Below are positions 7,828-15,994 of a stretch of 44,769 nt of DNA, one piece after another; the first letter of the stretch is position 1; each line of letters begins with the position of its first letter. Both the position numbers and the translations under genes were made by a program. The DNA is from Bacillota bacterium. Its GTDB lineage: Bacteria; Bacillota; Clostridia; Clostridiales; Caloramatoraceae. Below the pieces are notes generated by a model. That model saw nothing but the letters and a program-made list of their open reading frames with translations, was not told the origin of the DNA and ran no database searches. The stretch covers positions 1 through 44,769 of the forward strand of contig JAEZLD010000090.1 of the NCBI GenBank assembly GCA_023415335.1, in the 5' to 3' direction.

Positions 7828-8346
7828 CTCTGCACCCTTTTCAAGAGCGTCCTTGTTCATTTGGAAGAACTTCTCTTTTCCATGGTCCTTAAGGGCACCA
7901 AGTATCTGTTCCATGGTAACCACACCAGTTCTTTCAATAAGCGCCCCTAAAAGCACCATGTTGGCTATCTGTACAGAACCAACCTCTTCTGCTATCTTCT
8001 GTGCAGGGATAGCGATTACCTCAACGTCATCCCTTGCTGGCATTCTGTCTATAAGGTTGGAGTCCAAAACTATAAGTCCACCCTTGACAACAGCCTTTTC
8101 AAACTTGTCTAGCGAAGGCTTATTCATTACAACAACTGCTGAAGCCTCATAAACTACAGGTGAGCCGATGCTCTCATCAGTTACTATAACCGAGCAGTTA
8201 GCTGTTCCTCCACGCATTTCTGGTCCATAGGATGGAAGCCAGGAAACGTTTAGTCCTGCATCCATTCCTGCATATGCAAGGAACTTTCCCATGGAAAGTA
8301 TACCCTGTCCGCCAAATCCCGCAAATACTATCTCACTGCCTGCCAT
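7813..8346 (-). CDS. vorC: 2-oxoacid:ferredoxin oxidoreductase, gamma subunit
   Basis: This 177-residue protein is the gamma subunit of a four-part 2-oxoacid:ferredoxin oxidoreductase, which decarboxylates 2-oxoacids to acyl-CoA with reduction of ferredoxin. The N-terminal FAGFGGQGILSMGKFLA is the hallmark of POR gamma domains. SWLPSYGPEMRGGTANC is the second conserved block and VVMNKPSLDKF the third. It is the last gene of the operon, two bases after the beta subunit, with a terminator beyond. The subunit arrangement (separate ferredoxin, alpha, beta, gamma) matches VOR and KOR types. Substrate preference cannot be fixed from this subunit; context favours branched-chain 2-oxoacids. Confidence 0.88.
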   Translation of the reverse strand: MAGSEIVFAGFGGQGILSMGKFLAYAGMDAGLNVSWLPSYGPEMRGGTANCSVIVTDESIGSPVVYEASAVVVMNKPSLDKFEKAVVKGGLIVLDSNLIDRMPARDDVEVIAIPAQKIAEEVGSVQIANMVLLGALIERTGVVTMEQILGALKDHGKEKFFQMNKDALEKGAELARR

Positions 8347-8348
8347 AA

Positions 8349-9101
8349 TTATTTGCCCTCCCCTGCTTCTGTATTCTTATAAACTCCAAGAGGATAGTAG
8401 GGCATCATGTTCTCCCTAAGCCACTTCAGTGACTCTATTGGTGATAAGCCCCAGTTGGTTGGACATATTGAAAGCACCTCTACAAGTGTGAAGCCCTTGC
8501 CCTGCAGCTGCAGCTCAAATGCCTTCTTTATAGCCTTTTTAGCCTTTATTACATTTCCAGGAGTATCTACTGATACCCTCTCTATATAAACAGGACCATC
8601 TAAGGTACATAAAAGCTCTGACACTCTTATAGGGTTTCCTGCCAGCTTTACATCTCTTCCATATGGAGTAGTTTCAGTGACCTGTCCTGGGAGAGTTGTA
8701 GGTGCCATCTGTCCACCTGTCATTCCATATATACAGTTATTCACGAATATGGTGGTTATATGCTCTCCCCTAGTAGCTGCATGAATTATTTCTGCTGTAC
8801 CAATAGCTGCTAAATCTCCATCTCCCTGATATGTGAATACGACTGAATCAGGGTTAGTCCTCTTTATTCCTGTAGCAACTGCTGGAGCTCTTCCATGAGC
8901 TGCTTCAAACATATCAAATGTAAAATAATCATAGGCTAAAACTGAGCATCCAACAGGAGCAACTCCAATAGTCTTGTCCATTACTCCAAGCTCGTCTATA
9001 ACCTCTGCAACAAGTCTGTGTATTATTCCATGGGTGCATCCTGGACAATAATGGGTTTGTACGTCCAGAAGTGATTTTGGTTTCTCAAATACAACTGCCA
9101 T
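8349..9101 (-). CDS. vorA: 2-oxoacid:ferredoxin oxidoreductase, beta (thiamine diphosphate) subunit
   Basis: This 250-residue subunit binds thiamine diphosphate and a proximal [4Fe-4S] cluster. YCPGCTHGIIHRL has the CxxC pair, FTYQGDGDLAAIG begins the GDG-x~25-N ThDP/Mg motif, and FVNNCIYGMTGGQMAPTT completes it. CPTNWG near the C-terminus matches the conserved cysteine block of VOR/KOR beta subunits. Its ATG overlaps the stop of the alpha subunit gene by one base (TAATG), implying coupled synthesis. It resembles the subunit often annotated as 3-methyl-2-oxobutanoate or 2-oxoglutarate oxidoreductase beta. Confidence 0.9.
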   Translation of the reverse strand: MAVVFEKPKSLLDVQTHYCPGCTHGIIHRLVAEVIDELGVMDKTIGVAPVGCSVLAYDYFTFDMFEAAHGRAPAVATGIKRTNPDSVVFTYQGDGDLAAIGTAEIIHAATRGEHITTIFVNNCIYGMTGGQMAPTTLPGQVTETTPYGRDVKLAGNPIRVSELLCTLDGPVYIERVSVDTPGNVIKAKKAIKKAFELQLQGKGFTLVEVLSICPTNWGLSPIESLKWLRENMMPYYPLGVYKNTEAGEGK

Positions 9102-10174
9102 TACCTTGCACCTCCTACTATGCTCTTTATTTTATTAGCTATCTCTGTTGGAGTTGGAACCATACCGCCTGACCTTCCATAGAAGTGCACTGGCTTTCTG
9201 CCCTTAACTGCCAGCTTTACATCCTCAACCATCTGGCCACAGCTAAGCTCAACTGATATAAATCCGTGCTTTGTTCTATCTGTAATCTCTTCAAATGCCT
9301 TCTCAGGATATGGCCATAGAGTTATAGGTCTTATAAGTCCTACCTTTATACCATCCTTCTCCAGCATCTTTATAGAATTTTTACATATTCTTGATACAGT
9401 ACCATATGCTACAACAACCATGTCGAGATCTCCATCGCAATTAAAGGTATCGTATCTAGCTTCCTTTTCCTTTATAACTGCATATTTCTGCTGTAGATGC
9501 TTGTTGTGTTCCTCCAGCTCCTCTGATTTAAGATAAAGGGAGTTTATTACATTGTGCTTTTCTCTTCCCTTAAGGCCATTTGCTGCCCAGCTATCCTTGC
9601 ATGGTACTTCTCTTTTCTGTATTTCCTTGAATTCAACAGGCTCCATCATCTGTCCCAGCATTCCATCACCCATAACCATTACAGGGTTTCTGTATATCTC
9701 TGCTACATCAAAGGCTTCCTGTATAAGGTCAACCATCTCCTGAACTGAGGATGGTGCATATACTATAAGGTTATAATCTCCGTGTCCGCCACCTCTGGTT
9801 GCCTGGAAGTAGTCTGACTGCGCAGGCTGTATTGAACCAAGTCCAGGGCCTCCTCTTACTATGTTTATAATAACGCATGGAAGCTCTGCTCCTGCGATAT
9901 AGGATATCCCCTCTGCCTTAAGGCTTATTCCAGGGCTGGAGGATGAGGTCATGGACCTTACTCCCGAGCCTGCTGCTCCATAAACCATGTTTATAGCAGC
10001 CACTTCACTTTCTGCCTGCAGAAACACCCTGCCTATTTTAGGCATTTTTTTGGACATATAAGCTGCTACCTCAGTCTGAGGCGTTATAGGATAACCAAAA
10101 AAGGCCTGGCAGCCTGCGTGTATAGCAGCCTCTCCTATAGCCTCGTTACCCTTCATTAATACCTTACCTGTCAT
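9101..10174 (-). CDS. vorB: 2-oxoacid:ferredoxin oxidoreductase, alpha subunit (VorB type)
   Basis: This 357-residue alpha subunit starts LMKGNEAIGEAAIHAGCQAF and continues FGYPITPQTEVAAYMSK, the conserved pyrimidine-binding region of 2-oxoacid oxidoreductases. FLQAESEVAAINMVYGAAGSG and RSMTSSSSPGISLKAEGISY are the next hallmark blocks. The C-terminal half is the transketolase-like domain II (VVVAYGTVSRICKNS; VGLIRPITLWPYPEKAF). The sequence style fits VorB, which acts on 2-oxoisovalerate and other branched-chain 2-oxoacids, better than pyruvate enzymes, where these domains are fused. Position just after phosphotransbutyrylase and butyrate kinase supports a role in turning 2-oxoacids into acyl-CoA for ATP formation. 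Confidence 0.9.
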   Translation of the reverse strand: MTGKVLMKGNEAIGEAAIHAGCQAFFGYPITPQTEVAAYMSKKMPKIGRVFLQAESEVAAINMVYGAAGSGVRSMTSSSSPGISLKAEGISYIAGAELPCVIINIVRGGPGLGSIQPAQSDYFQATRGGGHGDYNLIVYAPSSVQEMVDLIQEAFDVAEIYRNPVMVMGDGMLGQMMEPVEFKEIQKREVPCKDSWAANGLKGREKHNVINSLYLKSEELEEHNKHLQQKYAVIKEKEARYDTFNCDGDLDMVVVAYGTVSRICKNSIKMLEKDGIKVGLIRPITLWPYPEKAFEEITDRTKHGFISVELSCGQMVEDVKLAVKGRKPVHFYGRSGGMVPTPTEIANKIKSIVGGAR

Positions 10175-10195
10175 TTGAATTCCCCCCTATACACC

Positions 10196-10405
10196 TTATT
10201 TTTCTACAGTTATACATACATCTGGACACATTCTTGCACAGGACGCACATCCTATGCATTCAGCCATCTTCTCATCCGCAACTCCGGCAGGATGGTAGCC
10301 CTTTGCATTGAGCTTATTTTGGAACTCAATTATTTTCTTTGGGCAGACGTTGACACAATGACCGCAGCCCTTGCACTTGTCTTCTCTAAACGTTACCTTT
10401 GCCAT
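10196..10405 (-). CDS. vorD: 2x[4Fe-4S] ferredoxin-type subunit of the 2-oxoacid oxidoreductase
   Basis: A 69-residue protein with two cluster-binding motifs: CKGCGHCVNVCPK at residues 11-23 and CIGCASCARMCPD at about 50-62. It is the delta or ferredoxin-like subunit that passes electrons from the ThDP site to soluble ferredoxin. It sits 21 nt before the alpha subunit gene and has a clear AAGGAGG ribosome binding site. A free-standing ferredoxin of this size is also possible, but the gene order ferredoxin-alpha-beta-gamma is the standard VOR/KOR set. Confidence 0.9.
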   Translation of the reverse strand: MAKVTFREDKCKGCGHCVNVCPKKIIEFQNKLNAKGYHPAGVADEKMAECIGCASCARMCPDVCITVEK

Positions 10406-10440
10406 TATTTTCCCTCCTTATATAAAACCCATTTATGGGA

Positions 10441-11118
10441 TTATTGCATATCCTTTCTCCATGGTGGAAGCATGAAAAGCTTAATTGGAAAAATCTCTCC
10501 CTTTAAGCCACCAGGAAGCTTTCCAAGCATGTCCTCGCTTACTGTTGTATATTTAATGGGAAGCCCTGTTTTGATGGATATCTCCTCTACAATTGACTGC
10601 CCTTGTAATATATGTTCTGTCTTTGTTTCATAAGACAAGTTAGAATTGTTTATAAGATACTTGACTCTTAATCTTGAAGCTCTTTCTACTGCTCTTATGT
10701 ATGCTATGGTATCATCTGCATTTGAGGTATCAGGCCTCAATGTGTTAATAACAAAGTACATATCGTAATCCTCTTCATGAAAGAAACGGTTGTACTGTCC
10801 TAATGCGACAGCACCCTGGTCATCCCCTCCTACGTCAAGAACTACATCATAGGTTTTGTCATTAAAGACTGCCGGAGTAGCTAAAGGTATGGTTCCAAGC
10901 TCTGCATTGGACATCTCCTTAGGAGTTGCAATAAGTCTTATACCTTTTTCCATAAACAGCTGCTCCTCATCTCTGGAGCAGAAGTATGGATTTACAACGT
11001 CCATGTCTGCTATAGTTACCTTCTTCCCCTGCTCTGCCAGCCTTAATGCATAGTTTATTGCTATCTCGGTTTTTCCACTTCCAAAATGTCCTGTAAACAC
11101 CCTGATTCTCGAATCCAT
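10441..11118 (-). CDS. P-loop ATPase (CobQ/MinD-like) embedded in the ptb-buk-vor operon
   Basis: About 225 residues. FTGHFGSGKTEIAINYA is a Walker A motif, VTIADMDVVNPYF carries a switch-like aspartate as in MinD/ParA and CobB/CobQ nucleotide-binding domains, and VVLDVGGDDQGAVALGQY resembles the Walker B region. The C-terminal half reads VINTLRPDTSNADDTIAYI and YLINNSNLSYET. I choose the ATG at 11118 (MDSRIRVF), since upstream in-frame codons lie inside buk; an ATG at 11127 is the alternative. Its conserved-looking place between buk and the oxidoreductase suggests an assembly or regulatory ATPase for this system, but no biochemical function can be assigned from sequence. Confidence 0.75.
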   Translation of the reverse strand: MDSRIRVFTGHFGSGKTEIAINYALRLAEQGKKVTIADMDVVNPYFCSRDEEQLFMEKGIRLIATPKEMSNAELGTIPLATPAVFNDKTYDVVLDVGGDDQGAVALGQYNRFFHEEDYDMYFVINTLRPDTSNADDTIAYIRAVERASRLRVKYLINNSNLSYETKTEHILQGQSIVEEISIKTGLPIKYTTVSEDMLGKLPGGLKGEIFPIKLFMLPPWRKDMQ

Positions 11119-11128
11119 GAACATCATC

Positions 11129-12196
11129 CTATCTATAATTCTTAGCCTGTTCCTGACCTGTAAGTACCCTAAGTCCACCTTCTGCCAGAGCAAGCAGCTC
11201 ATCCTCGCCTGCGTAAACCTCTATTGGTGCTACAAAGCTTACCCTTTCGGTTATTGCCTGTACAAGCCTCTTTCCATAGGCAAGTCCTCCTGTAAGAATT
11301 ATTGCATCTACCTTGCCCTTAAGCACCGCTGCACAGCTGCATATCTCCTTGGATATCTGATATGCCATAGCCTCAAATACTAGCTCTGCATTCTTATCAC
11401 CACTGTTTATCATCTTTTCTACTTCTCTGCCATCGTTGGTTCCCAGATATGCAACCAAGCCACCTTTTCCATTTATCATCTTCTTAACCTGTTCCATGGT
11501 ATATTTACCTGAGTAGCACAACTTAACAAGGCTTCCTACTGGAAGTCCCCCTGATCTTTCAGGTGAGAATGGTCCTTCCCCATCCAGTGCGTTGTTTACA
11601 TCTACTACTCTGCCATGGTTGTGTGCTCCTACTGATACCCCACCTCCCATATGGGCAACAATAAGGTTCAGTTCGTCATAGCCCCTGCCTGCATTTTTTG
11701 CATACCTTCTTGCTACAGCCTTTTGATTAAGTGCGTGGAATATGCTCATCCTGCTTATTTCCGGATGACCTGATACCCTTGCAACATCGTCCAGTTCATC
11801 CACTACCACAGGGTCTACAATATAGGAAGGTATCCCCATTGGTTTAGCTATCTCATAGGCTATGATTCCTCCAAGATTTGATGCATGCTGCCCCTGAACT
11901 CCAATCCTGAGGTCCTCCAGCAGTCTTTCATCCACTGCATAGGTTCCTCCTTCAATAGGCTTAAGAAGGCCGCCCCTGCCTACAACTGCATTTAAGGATT
12001 CAACTGGAATGGAGGCTTTTTTCAGCACGCTTAATATAATATCCATCCTGAATTTATACTGATCAAAAATAGTGTTATAGGCACCTATTTCCTCTGCACT
12101 ATGTCTTAGGGTCTCATCATAGATAAGCTTTAGGTCATCATAGACCCCTATTTTTGTAGATGTAGAACCTGGATTAATAACAAGAACTCTATTCAA
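11129..12196 (-). CDS. buk: butyrate kinase
   Basis: A 355-residue acyl kinase that converts acyl-phosphate and ADP to the free acid and ATP. The phosphate-1 motif RVLVINPGSTSTKIGVYDD is classical for the acetate/butyrate kinase (ASKHA) family. VVGRGGLLKPIEGGTY, VAHMGGGVSVGAHNHGRVVD and AIILTGGLAYGKRL are further family blocks typical of Buk. I start at a TTG (position 12196, encoded MNRVLVINPG) preceded by GGGAGGAAGA; this gives the usual family length and N-terminus. An ATG 7 codons upstream would place that ribosome binding site within the coding region. It follows ptb by about 50 nt. It may equally act on isobutyrate, 2-methylbutyrate or isovalerate. Confidence 0.93.
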   Translation of the reverse strand: MNRVLVINPGSTSTKIGVYDDLKLIYDETLRHSAEEIGAYNTIFDQYKFRMDIILSVLKKASIPVESLNAVVGRGGLLKPIEGGTYAVDERLLEDLRIGVQGQHASNLGGIIAYEIAKPMGIPSYIVDPVVVDELDDVARVSGHPEISRMSIFHALNQKAVARRYAKNAGRGYDELNLIVAHMGGGVSVGAHNHGRVVDVNNALDGEGPFSPERSGGLPVGSLVKLCYSGKYTMEQVKKMINGKGGLVAYLGTNDGREVEKMINSGDKNAELVFEAMAYQISKEICSCAAVLKGKVDAIILTGGLAYGKRLVQAITERVSFVAPIEVYAGEDELLALAEGGLRVLTGQEQAKNYR

Positions 12197-12245
12197 TTGG
12201 CATCTTCCTCCCATCAATTTTTTTGATTATACTTTCAAAATACAT

Positions 12246-13151
12246 TTATCTGGTTGATACAGCCAGTGCAGCCAGTGCTATGGAGAAAAGCTTGCTCTCC
12301 GGGCTGTCTGCTCTGGAGGTCAGTATTACAGGTGCAGCTGCCCCCGCCAGTATTCCTCCATTTTTGGCGCTAGCTGTATAAACAAGAGTCTTATACATTA
12401 CATTCCCAGTTTCAATATTAGGTACAAGGATTATATCTGCCTGCCCTGCTACAGGACTGTTTATACCCTTATGCTTTGCAGCCTCTATGGATAGAGCGTT
12501 GTCTATAGCAAGCGGTCCATCTACAATGCAGCCCTTTATCTGTCCCCTTTCATTCATCTTAGAGAGAACAGCAGCATCTATGGTTGGCTGCATATCGGGA
12601 TTTACAACCTCTACAGCGCACACGGGAGCAACCTTAGGCATACTAATTCCAATTGCCGATGCTATACCAACAGCATTCTCTAGTATCTGTTTCTTAGTCA
12701 TAAGGTCAGGCGCTATGTTCATAGCTGCATCTGTTAAAAGTATTATTCTCTTAAGTGCAGGTATATCAAATATTGCGACATGTGAAAGAATCTTTCCCGT
12801 ACGTAATCCTTTTTCCTTGTTTAATACAGCTCTAAGAAAGGTAGCTGTATCTATGAGCCCCTTCATTACCATATCTGCCTGATTGGAGGAAACCAGCTCA
12901 ACTGCTGTAAGACAAGCCTTTCCGTTATCCTTTTCATCAATTACCTCTACTCCGTCTAAAGGCATATTTATCTTCTGTGCTGCTTCAACTATCTTCTCCT
13001 TATCTCCTACAAGAATCGCCTCTGCTATACCTTCTGCCCTGGCATCACGAATTGCTTCTAATACTGGTTCATCCTGCGCAACAGCAACCGCAACCTTTTT
13101 AACTGGCCCTTCCTTTACTTTTCTTAATACATCTTCAAAGCTATTAATCAT
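12246..13151 (-). CDS. ptb: phosphate butyryltransferase
   Basis: This 301-residue enzyme exchanges CoA for phosphate on butyryl-CoA and related acyl-CoAs and supplies acyl-phosphate to butyrate kinase. It belongs to the phosphate acetyl/butyryl transferase family: KKVAVAVAQDEPVLEAIRDA at the N-terminus, ADMVMKGLIDTATFLRAVLN, LSHVAIFDIP, ILLTDAAMNIAPDLMTK and the C-terminal VLTSRADSPESKLFSIALA are characteristic. The start ATG (MINSFEDVLRKV) follows AGAGGGG and gives the standard length; an in-frame upstream codon at 13169 is less likely. It is the first gene of the operon ptb-buk-ATPase-vorDBAC. Confidence 0.95.
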   Translation of the reverse strand: MINSFEDVLRKVKEGPVKKVAVAVAQDEPVLEAIRDARAEGIAEAILVGDKEKIVEAAQKINMPLDGVEVIDEKDNGKACLTAVELVSSNQADMVMKGLIDTATFLRAVLNKEKGLRTGKILSHVAIFDIPALKRIILLTDAAMNIAPDLMTKKQILENAVGIASAIGISMPKVAPVCAVEVVNPDMQPTIDAAVLSKMNERGQIKGCIVDGPLAIDNALSIEAAKHKGINSPVAGQADIILVPNIETGNVMYKTLVYTASAKNGGILAGAAAPVILTSRADSPESKLFSIALAALAVSTR

Positions 13152-13296
13152 AAATTTCCCCTCTTCCAATACATAATTTTATTTATTAAAGTAGTAGCAT
13201 CATAAATTACATTCTTCTTATAAATTTTTGAATAAAAATACAGGTGATAATTACATAATTATTGCATTATTTCAGGCATCTACTAAATATCTGGCT

Positions 13297-13324
13297 ATTA
13301 TAATTGCTTATTTGTACATTTAAA
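13297..13324 (-). promoter_or_regulatory. candidate promoter of the ptb operon
   Basis: On the minus strand TTTAAA and a consensus TATAAT are separated by 16 nt, about 145 nt upstream of ptb. The -35 match is weak. The whole 13152-13499 divergent region is very AT-rich and separates ptb from the AraC-type regulator gene, so it probably holds that regulator's binding sites, but I could not identify a clear repeated operator. Confidence 0.4.
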
Positions 13325-13499
13325 GACAGGTTTTGTTAATTGAATATTTGACAAGTTCTATATATCACTTATTTTCAACCCATTTTCATTTAAATTCTAT
13401 GAAAAATTGTAAAGATATGCTATACTTTTATATGACTAATTTAGGAAAGTGAGGCAATTATTTTTTACATTTTATTATATTTGTATGAGGTGATATATA

Positions 13500-14351
13500 T
13501 TGGCTCTAATCGATAATTCCATTGTTTCTAACTACTATCAGTTCTCAATTAATTACTCTGCACTTCATCATAGTATAAGGCAGGATGTTTCCCTTCGTTC
13601 TCATAAAGGGCTGGAAATCAATGCTGTAATAGAAGGAAGCTGCAAGTATTGTATTGGCAGAAACACCCTGGATGTAAAAAAAGGAGACCTTATTATATTT
13701 AATTCTGGCGCAAAGCATATGCTGGAGCTTGACATGGACGAGCCTTGCTTATTCTCTGTGCTTCAGCTGGACTACATACCCTCATCAGGATGCTTCCCTC
13801 CCATAGGTATGATACTTAGTGAAAATCCTCTTTTAAAGGATTTTATGACTATTAGTGAGGAATACATACTTATACACCATGCCTCTGCCTTGGTCAAAAT
13901 GTGCAAAAAGCTTGTAACAAAGCTCATGCAGAATATAAGCAGCTTCTATACTAATCTCCTGATTACTGAATTTCTCATTGAGATATGTAGGTTCTATTAT
14001 GGTAAGGGAACTTCCCAGACCTACGAGCATGTAAAAAACATTCAAAACTACATTGTAAAGGAATATCGAAAAATTTCCTCTCTGTCAGACATAGCTAACC
14101 ATGTAGGACTAGAAAAATCCTATATGCAGAGGATATTCAGCCAGCACATGGGGATGACCATATGGGAGTACGTTACCCAGACAAGACTCAATGTAGCTAC
14201 AATGCTGCTTAAGGAAACAGACATACCCATTGGCACCATTGACCAGCTTATTGGCTTTGAAAGCCGTCAAAGCTTTTATATGAATTTTAAAAGAAAAAAT
14301 GCCCTGTCACCTAGCGCATACAGGAAGAAGTATGCCCACCATAATGCATAA
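13500..14351 (+). CDS. AraC family transcriptional regulator
   Basis: A 283-residue regulator. Residues about 10-110 form a cupin-like sensor (HKGLEINAVIEGSCKYCIGR, then VKKGDLIIFNSGAKHMLEL). Residues about 180-280 contain two helix-turn-helix units: ISSLSDIANHVGLEKSYMQR and IGTIDQLIGFESRQSFYMNF, ending KRKNALSPSAYRKKY, the canonical AraC/XylS C-terminus. Translation starts at a TTG preceded by GAGGTGAT. It is transcribed away from the ptb-buk-vor operon across a 350-bp spacer, which makes it the likely regulator of that operon. The inducer is unknown. A hairpin after the stop serves both this gene and the convergent oxidoreductase gene. Confidence 0.92.
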   Translation: MALIDNSIVSNYYQFSINYSALHHSIRQDVSLRSHKGLEINAVIEGSCKYCIGRNTLDVKKGDLIIFNSGAKHMLELDMDEPCLFSVLQLDYIPSSGCFPPIGMILSENPLLKDFMTISEEYILIHHASALVKMCKKLVTKLMQNISSFYTNLLITEFLIEICRFYYGKGTSQTYEHVKNIQNYIVKEYRKISSLSDIANHVGLEKSYMQRIFSQHMGMTIWEYVTQTRLNVATMLLKETDIPIGTIDQLIGFESRQSFYMNFKRKNALSPSAYRKKYAHHNA

Positions 14352-14352
14352 T

Positions 14353-14384
14353 AAAAAATGGCATCATATGATGCTATTTTTTAT
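14353..14384. terminator. bidirectional terminator between convergent genes
   Basis: AAAAAATGGCATCA pairs with TGATGCTATTTTTT through one G-U pair. It sits directly after the AraC gene stop and overlaps the last codon of the opposing gene. Confidence 0.85.
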
Positions 14385-15985
14385 TCTACTGCTTTATAGG
14401 TTTCCATTATCCTCTTAGCTACCCTTGTCCCGTCCACTGCAGCAGACACTATACCTCCCGCATAGCCTGCTCCTTCTCCACAGGGATAGATCCCTTGTAT
14501 TCCTATGCTCTCATAGCCATCATTTCTTACCATCCTTACAGGAGAGGAGCTTCTAGTTTCAATTCCTGTAAGCACAGCCCCCCCGTCTGCAAACCCTTTT
14601 ATCTTTTTGTCAAAGCTAACAAGTCCTTCCTTCATTACCTCTATTACATAGGATGGAAGGCATTCCTCAAGCCTTCTGAACACCCATCCTCTCTCATAGC
14701 TTGGAGTAACCCCATTAAGCCTGGTTGATATGGTATCCTTAAGAAAATCACCAACAAGCTGGACGGGAGCAACATAGTCTCCTCCGCCTGCTTTATAAGC
14801 TAAACCTTCATAATGTCTCTGGAATTCCACACCAGCTAGAGGATGGCTGCTTGCAAAATCCCCAGGACCTACTCCTACCAAAAGGGCGCTGTTCGCATTT
14901 TCCTTATCCCTTTTGTACTCACTCATCCCATTGGTTACAAGCCTTTTTTCCTCTGATGCTGCAGGAACCACGATGCCTCCGGGACACATACAGAAGGTAT
15001 AACATGGCCTTTTAAGCTTTGAGTCATTATATGTTAGTCTATAGTCAGCCGCAGAAAGCCTGGGATGTCCTGCAAAGCGTCCATACTGGCTTTCATCTAT
15101 AAGCCTTTGGGAGTGCTCTATTCGGGCTCCTATGGCAAATGGCTTCTGCTCAAATATCATCCCACTTTTTAGAAGCATCTCATAGGTGTCCCTGGCACTA
15201 TGGCCTAAAGCCATAATAACCAGACTGCAGGGCTGCTCATACTCATTGTTAACAATGAGAGAAACTATCCTTCCGTCTGAAGTCCTTATTCCTGTGACCT
15301 TAGAGCAGAAACGCACCTCTCCTCCAAGGTGAATTATGGTATTTCTTATATTCCTTACAACGTCCTTGAGTATATCCGTACCTATGTGGGGCTTACCAGA
15401 GTATAATATCTCCTCTGGTGCACCTGCTGTTACAAACTCTTCAAGTACATAGCCTATAGAAGGGTCCTTGATTCTTGTGGTAAGCTTTCCATCAGAGAAT
15501 GTACCTGCCCCTCCTTCTCCAAACTGCACATTACAATCAGTGTCAAGGTCTCCTGTACTCCAAAAATGCCTGATAGCTTCCGTACGCTTTTCTACCTGCT
15601 CTCCTCTTTCAAGTATAATGGGATTATATCCATTCTGTGCCATTATAAGGCCTGCGAAAAGACCTGCAGGCCCGCTTCCTACTATTACAGGTCTGTGTTC
15701 AAGCAGTTTTGAGCCAAATATTATATTCTGAGTCTTTGTCTTCTCTTCATATTGAATGTTATTACTTGAGGCCTTCTTGACTACCCTTTCCTCATTGGGG
15801 CAGCTAAACTCAACATGATACACAAACTCTATCTTATCCTTTTTCCTTGCATCAATTGCTTCCTTTAGAATATGAAAATCCTTTATATTACCTTCATCTA
15901 TTCGTGCTGCTTTTGCCGCCTTTTTTACAAGGACCTTTGGATCCTCATCTAAGGACAGCTTTATGTTATTTATCCTGACTGGCAT
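14381..15985 (-). CDS. FAD-dependent oxidoreductase of the COG2509 type
   Basis: A 534-residue flavoprotein. An N-terminal alpha/beta domain (about 1-90) precedes the dinucleotide-binding fold RPVIVGSGPAGLFAGLIMAQ, then GYNPIILERG. VQFGEGGAGTFSDGKLTTR is the signature of this uncharacterised FAD-dependent family, and CMCPGGIVVPAASEE and IYPCGEGAGYAGGIVSAAVD are further conserved blocks. The biochemical reaction is unknown. It lies nine bases after cdaR with a good AGGAGG, so it belongs to the cdaA-cdaR operon. The same neighbour is seen in a number of Clostridia, where it lies between ybbR and glmM; that comes from general knowledge rather than this sequence. Confidence 0.88.
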   Translation of the reverse strand: MPVRINNIKLSLDEDPKVLVKKAAKAARIDEGNIKDFHILKEAIDARKKDKIEFVYHVEFSCPNEERVVKKASSNNIQYEEKTKTQNIIFGSKLLEHRPVIVGSGPAGLFAGLIMAQNGYNPIILERGEQVEKRTEAIRHFWSTGDLDTDCNVQFGEGGAGTFSDGKLTTRIKDPSIGYVLEEFVTAGAPEEILYSGKPHIGTDILKDVVRNIRNTIIHLGGEVRFCSKVTGIRTSDGRIVSLIVNNEYEQPCSLVIMALGHSARDTYEMLLKSGMIFEQKPFAIGARIEHSQRLIDESQYGRFAGHPRLSAADYRLTYNDSKLKRPCYTFCMCPGGIVVPAASEEKRLVTNGMSEYKRDKENANSALLVGVGPGDFASSHPLAGVEFQRHYEGLAYKAGGGDYVAPVQLVGDFLKDTISTRLNGVTPSYERGWVFRRLEECLPSYVIEVMKEGLVSFDKKIKGFADGGAVLTGIETRSSSPVRMVRNDGYESIGIQGIYPCGEGAGYAGGIVSAAVDGTRVAKRIMETYKAVE

Positions 15986-15994
15986 GTTTGCCTC

